Origin: Ochrobactrum vermis
Lineage (GTDB): Bacteria; Pseudomonadota; Alphaproteobacteria; Rhizobiales; Rhizobiaceae
Reading direction: 5' to 3'
Assembly: GCF_002975205.1 (NCBI RefSeq)
Contig: NZ_PCOC01000001.1
Location: forward strand, 2,297,001-2,361,000
DNA length: 64,000 nucleotides
A program made the translations under genes and the position numbers. Of this stretch, positions 62,433 to 64,000 are shown piece after piece (the stretch's first letter is position 1; each line of letters starts with the position of its first letter). The notes beneath the pieces were generated by a model. The model did no database searches, was not told the origin of the DNA, and saw only the letters and a program-made list of their open reading frames with translations.

Positions 62433-64000
62433 TTACTTCTTCATCTGCTCTTTCAGAGCCAGAAGCTTGGCGAAAGGCGAATCGGGATCGATACGCACAG
62501 GACGTTCTTGCTCGACGCGCTTGTTGCCCTGATTGCCGCCCTGATGACCATGATCGCGCTTCTGCTGGCGCTGATTGCCGCCACGGAAATCGCCCTTGGA
62601 GCCTTCACGCTTGCCGTCACCGTCGTGGCGCTTCTGCTTGTCGAAACGCTTGCCGCCGCGATCGTTACGCGGCTGCTGTTCTGCGCCGCCTTCCGACTTG
62701 CGCGCTTCGCCGCTCTGATCACGGTTCTGATGACCGCGATTCTGATGACCGCGATTCTGGTTGCCGCGATTTTGACGCTGACGGTTCTGATCCTGGTTGC
62801 GGTTGCGGCCCTCGAAACGGCCCTGACGCCATAGAAGAACAGGCTTTGGCTCTTCAGCCGCCGCTTCTTCCGTTTCACCCGCCGGTGCGGCTTCTGCTGC
62901 TACAGGAGCGGCTTCTTCCACCTTGGCTTCGGTTTCTGCCTCGGCGGCAACAACCGGCGCAGGCACAGGTTCAGCCGCAGGCACACCTGGCTTTTCAGCT
63001 TCTGCGACTGGCGACACACCCGTTTCCTTGGCGACAGCTTCCGCTGCAAAGGCATCGAGTTCGGCAAGCTTCACTGCTACGGCAGCCGCGTCCATGGCCT
63101 CCTGACGATAGCCAAGGCTCTTCAGGATTTCTTCCATGTCGTCGGTCGTCGCACCGAGAATGGACATCATGGCTGGCGTAACGATGAAGCGTCCGCCATC
63201 ATAAGCGCCATCCGGACGGTTGCCCGACCCCGGACGCCAGGCAAGCGCCGGGCGAATGAGATCGGCAAGACGTTCCAGAATATCGATGCGCACGGCACGA
63301 CGGCCCAGCACACGATAACCTGCCAGACGGTAGAACATCGGATCGAAAGCCGGATCGACAACGACCGAGGTACGGCCGGCAGCCAGCACATTCACGACAT
63401 CGCCATAACCGGCGCGTTCGCGGCCATCGTTCTTCAGGGCCCAGAGCAGCGTGATGAGACCAGCCGGAGCAGGCTTCAGCAGCATGGGCATGAAGACATG
63501 ATAAGCGCCGAAACGTACGCCGAGACGGCGAAGCGCGGCGCGCGAATCCTGATCGAGACCACGCACTTCCTCTGCCACATCGCGGCGCGGAAGAATGCCA
63601 AGATTCTCGACGATCTGGAATGCAAGACCGCGCGTCATGCCCGTCAGGGCATCGGCGGCTGCCAGATCGGTGAGCGGCTTCAGAATGGTTTCGATATGAT
63701 GAGCTACGAAGCGTTCGATGCGCGCGGCAACCTTGTCGCGCGCCGCTCCGGTAAGCTGTTCGTCGGCCAGGATCACCGCGCGCGGCTTCAGCAGCTCATC
63801 GCCCGCAACCAGCGTTGCGACCGTTGAACCAACCCAGCGCATAACGCCATCCGAGCCCAGTGCGAAATCGCCATTGGGAGCTGCGGCAAAGCGCTCCGCA
63901 CGACGTTCAAACTCGGCGGCCAGCGCCTTTTGTGCAGCCGACTTCACCGCCTTGGCGTCCGGCCCCTCGGCCTGAACGTCAGCGGTAAAACGGAATCCTT
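62433..64000 (-). CDS. Helicase-related protein (C-terminal part; gene continues beyond window)
   Basis: The visible 521 residues are the C-terminal half of a large protein. They match the accessory region of the alphaproteobacterial helicase-related family found upstream of the S4 gene: RFTADVQAEGPDAKAVKSAAQKAL, DELLKPRAVILADEQLTGAARDKVAARIERFV and LRRLGVRFGAYHVFMPMLLKPAPAGL. The DEAD/DEAH motor domain is expected outside the window. The tail is disordered: an Ala/Glu/Pro-rich part then an Asn/Arg/Gln-rich part encoded by tandem repeats. Confidence 0.85.
   Translation of the reverse strand, partial: GFRFTADVQAEGPDAKAVKSAAQKALAAEFERRAERFAAAPNGDFALGSDGVMRWVGSTVATLVAGDELLKPRAVILADEQLTGAARDKVAARIERFVAHHIETILKPLTDLAAADALTGMTRGLAFQIVENLGILPRRDVAEEVRGLDQDSRAALRRLGVRFGAYHVFMPMLLKPAPAGLITLLWALKNDGRERAGYGDVVNVLAAGRTSVVVDPAFDPMFYRLAGYRVLGRRAVRIDILERLADLIRPALAWRPGSGNRPDGAYDGGRFIVTPAMMSILGATTDDMEEILKSLGYRQEAMDAAAVAVKLAELDAFAAEAVAKETGVSPVAEAEKPGVPAAEPVPAPVVAAEAETEAKVEEAAPVAAEAAPAGETEEAAAEEPKPVLLWRQGRFEGRNRNQDQNRQRQNRGNQNRGHQNRGHQNRDQSGEARKSEGGAEQQPRNDRGGKRFDKQKRHDGDGKREGSKGDFRGGNQRQQKRDHGHQGGNQGNKRVEQERPVRIDPDSPFAKLLALKEQMKK
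62725..62784 (-). repeat. 15-base tandem repeat inside the helicase-related gene
   Basis: Units start at 62725, 62740, 62755 and 62770. The first two (TTCTGATGACCGCGA) are identical, the third differs at four bases and the fourth is degenerate. They encode the repeating NRGHQ-type motif in frame, so changes in copy number would keep the reading frame. Confidence 0.7.

Noticed and set aside
1..64000. CRISPR arrays, tRNA or rRNA genes, prophage genes
   Set aside because: Searched by eye in all gaps on both strands; no regularly spaced repeats, no cloverleaf candidates and no phage structural genes.

Overview
The window is chromosomal DNA of a Brucellaceae alphaproteobacterium (Brucella/Ochrobactrum group). 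Protein content, gene order and regulatory signals fit this: ybgC next to tolQ and ruvBAC, an RcdA-type DUF1465 protein, GapR (DUF2312), DUF1013, DUF1127 and DUF465 proteins, BioR boxes beside bioR and bioY, CtrA-type boxes, an EcfG-type promoter and an RpoH2-type sigma factor. Nearly all of it is conserved core genome. The only clear mobile DNA is one intact IS3-family (IS150-like) element. I see no rRNA, tRNA, CRISPR array or prophage.

Layout. 1-4.5 kb: tolQ (cut by the window start), ybgC, ruvB, ruvA, ruvC and the rcdA-like gene, all on the minus strand. 4.5-5.1 kb: an intergenic region with two TTAA-N7-TTAA (CtrA-type) boxes and a candidate small RNA. 5-15.6 kb: an OpgC-family membrane protein, a ThiE-like protein, a Sel1-repeat protein, efp, an inositol monophosphatase, a MotA/ExbB-like plus OmpA/MotB-like stator pair, an ABC exporter, rpmE and a YebC-family gene. 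15.7-18.6 kb: biotin control (bioR, bioY, DUF1284), convergent with a TerC gene that has a third BioR-type box upstream. 18.6-22.2 kb: a YmdB-type phosphodiesterase, 5-FTHF cyclo-ligase, an SRPBCC protein, 6S RNA, zapA and a DUF4164 coiled-coil gene.

22.5-31.4 kb: central carbon genes tkt, gap, a glycolipid-binding-like protein, pgk and fba. The insertion sequence sits exactly in the loop of the terminator between pgk and a convergent PQQ-type sugar dehydrogenase gene. 31.4-44.8 kb: a 54-residue membrane protein, prpE, an SDR, DUF1127, a WYL regulator, a divergent LysR/NAD(P)H oxidoreductase pair, DUF1013, a quinone oxidoreductase, an MFS transporter, two DUF465 proteins, purEK, rpmJ and a TPR protein. 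45-51.9 kb: pyk-DUF1036, N-formylglutamate amidohydrolase, gapR, aldo/keto reductase, an ABC-F ATPase and a glycine-zipper lipoprotein. 52-56.3 kb: thiamine uptake, with a TPP riboswitch ahead of thiBPQ and a divergent thiamine pyrophosphokinase. 56.4-64 kb: an M48 lipoprotein protease, a MOSC protein, rpoH2, carD, fdxA, an S4 RNA-binding protein and a helicase-related gene running off the window end.

I found no multi-gene system that is plainly new. The strongest leads are regulatory: a CtrA-type box beside rcdA, a second one ahead of a candidate anti-Shine-Dalgarno sRNA, a third BioR box at terC, an IS inside a terminator loop, and zapA apparently starting at ATA in frame with the stop codon of its upstream neighbour.
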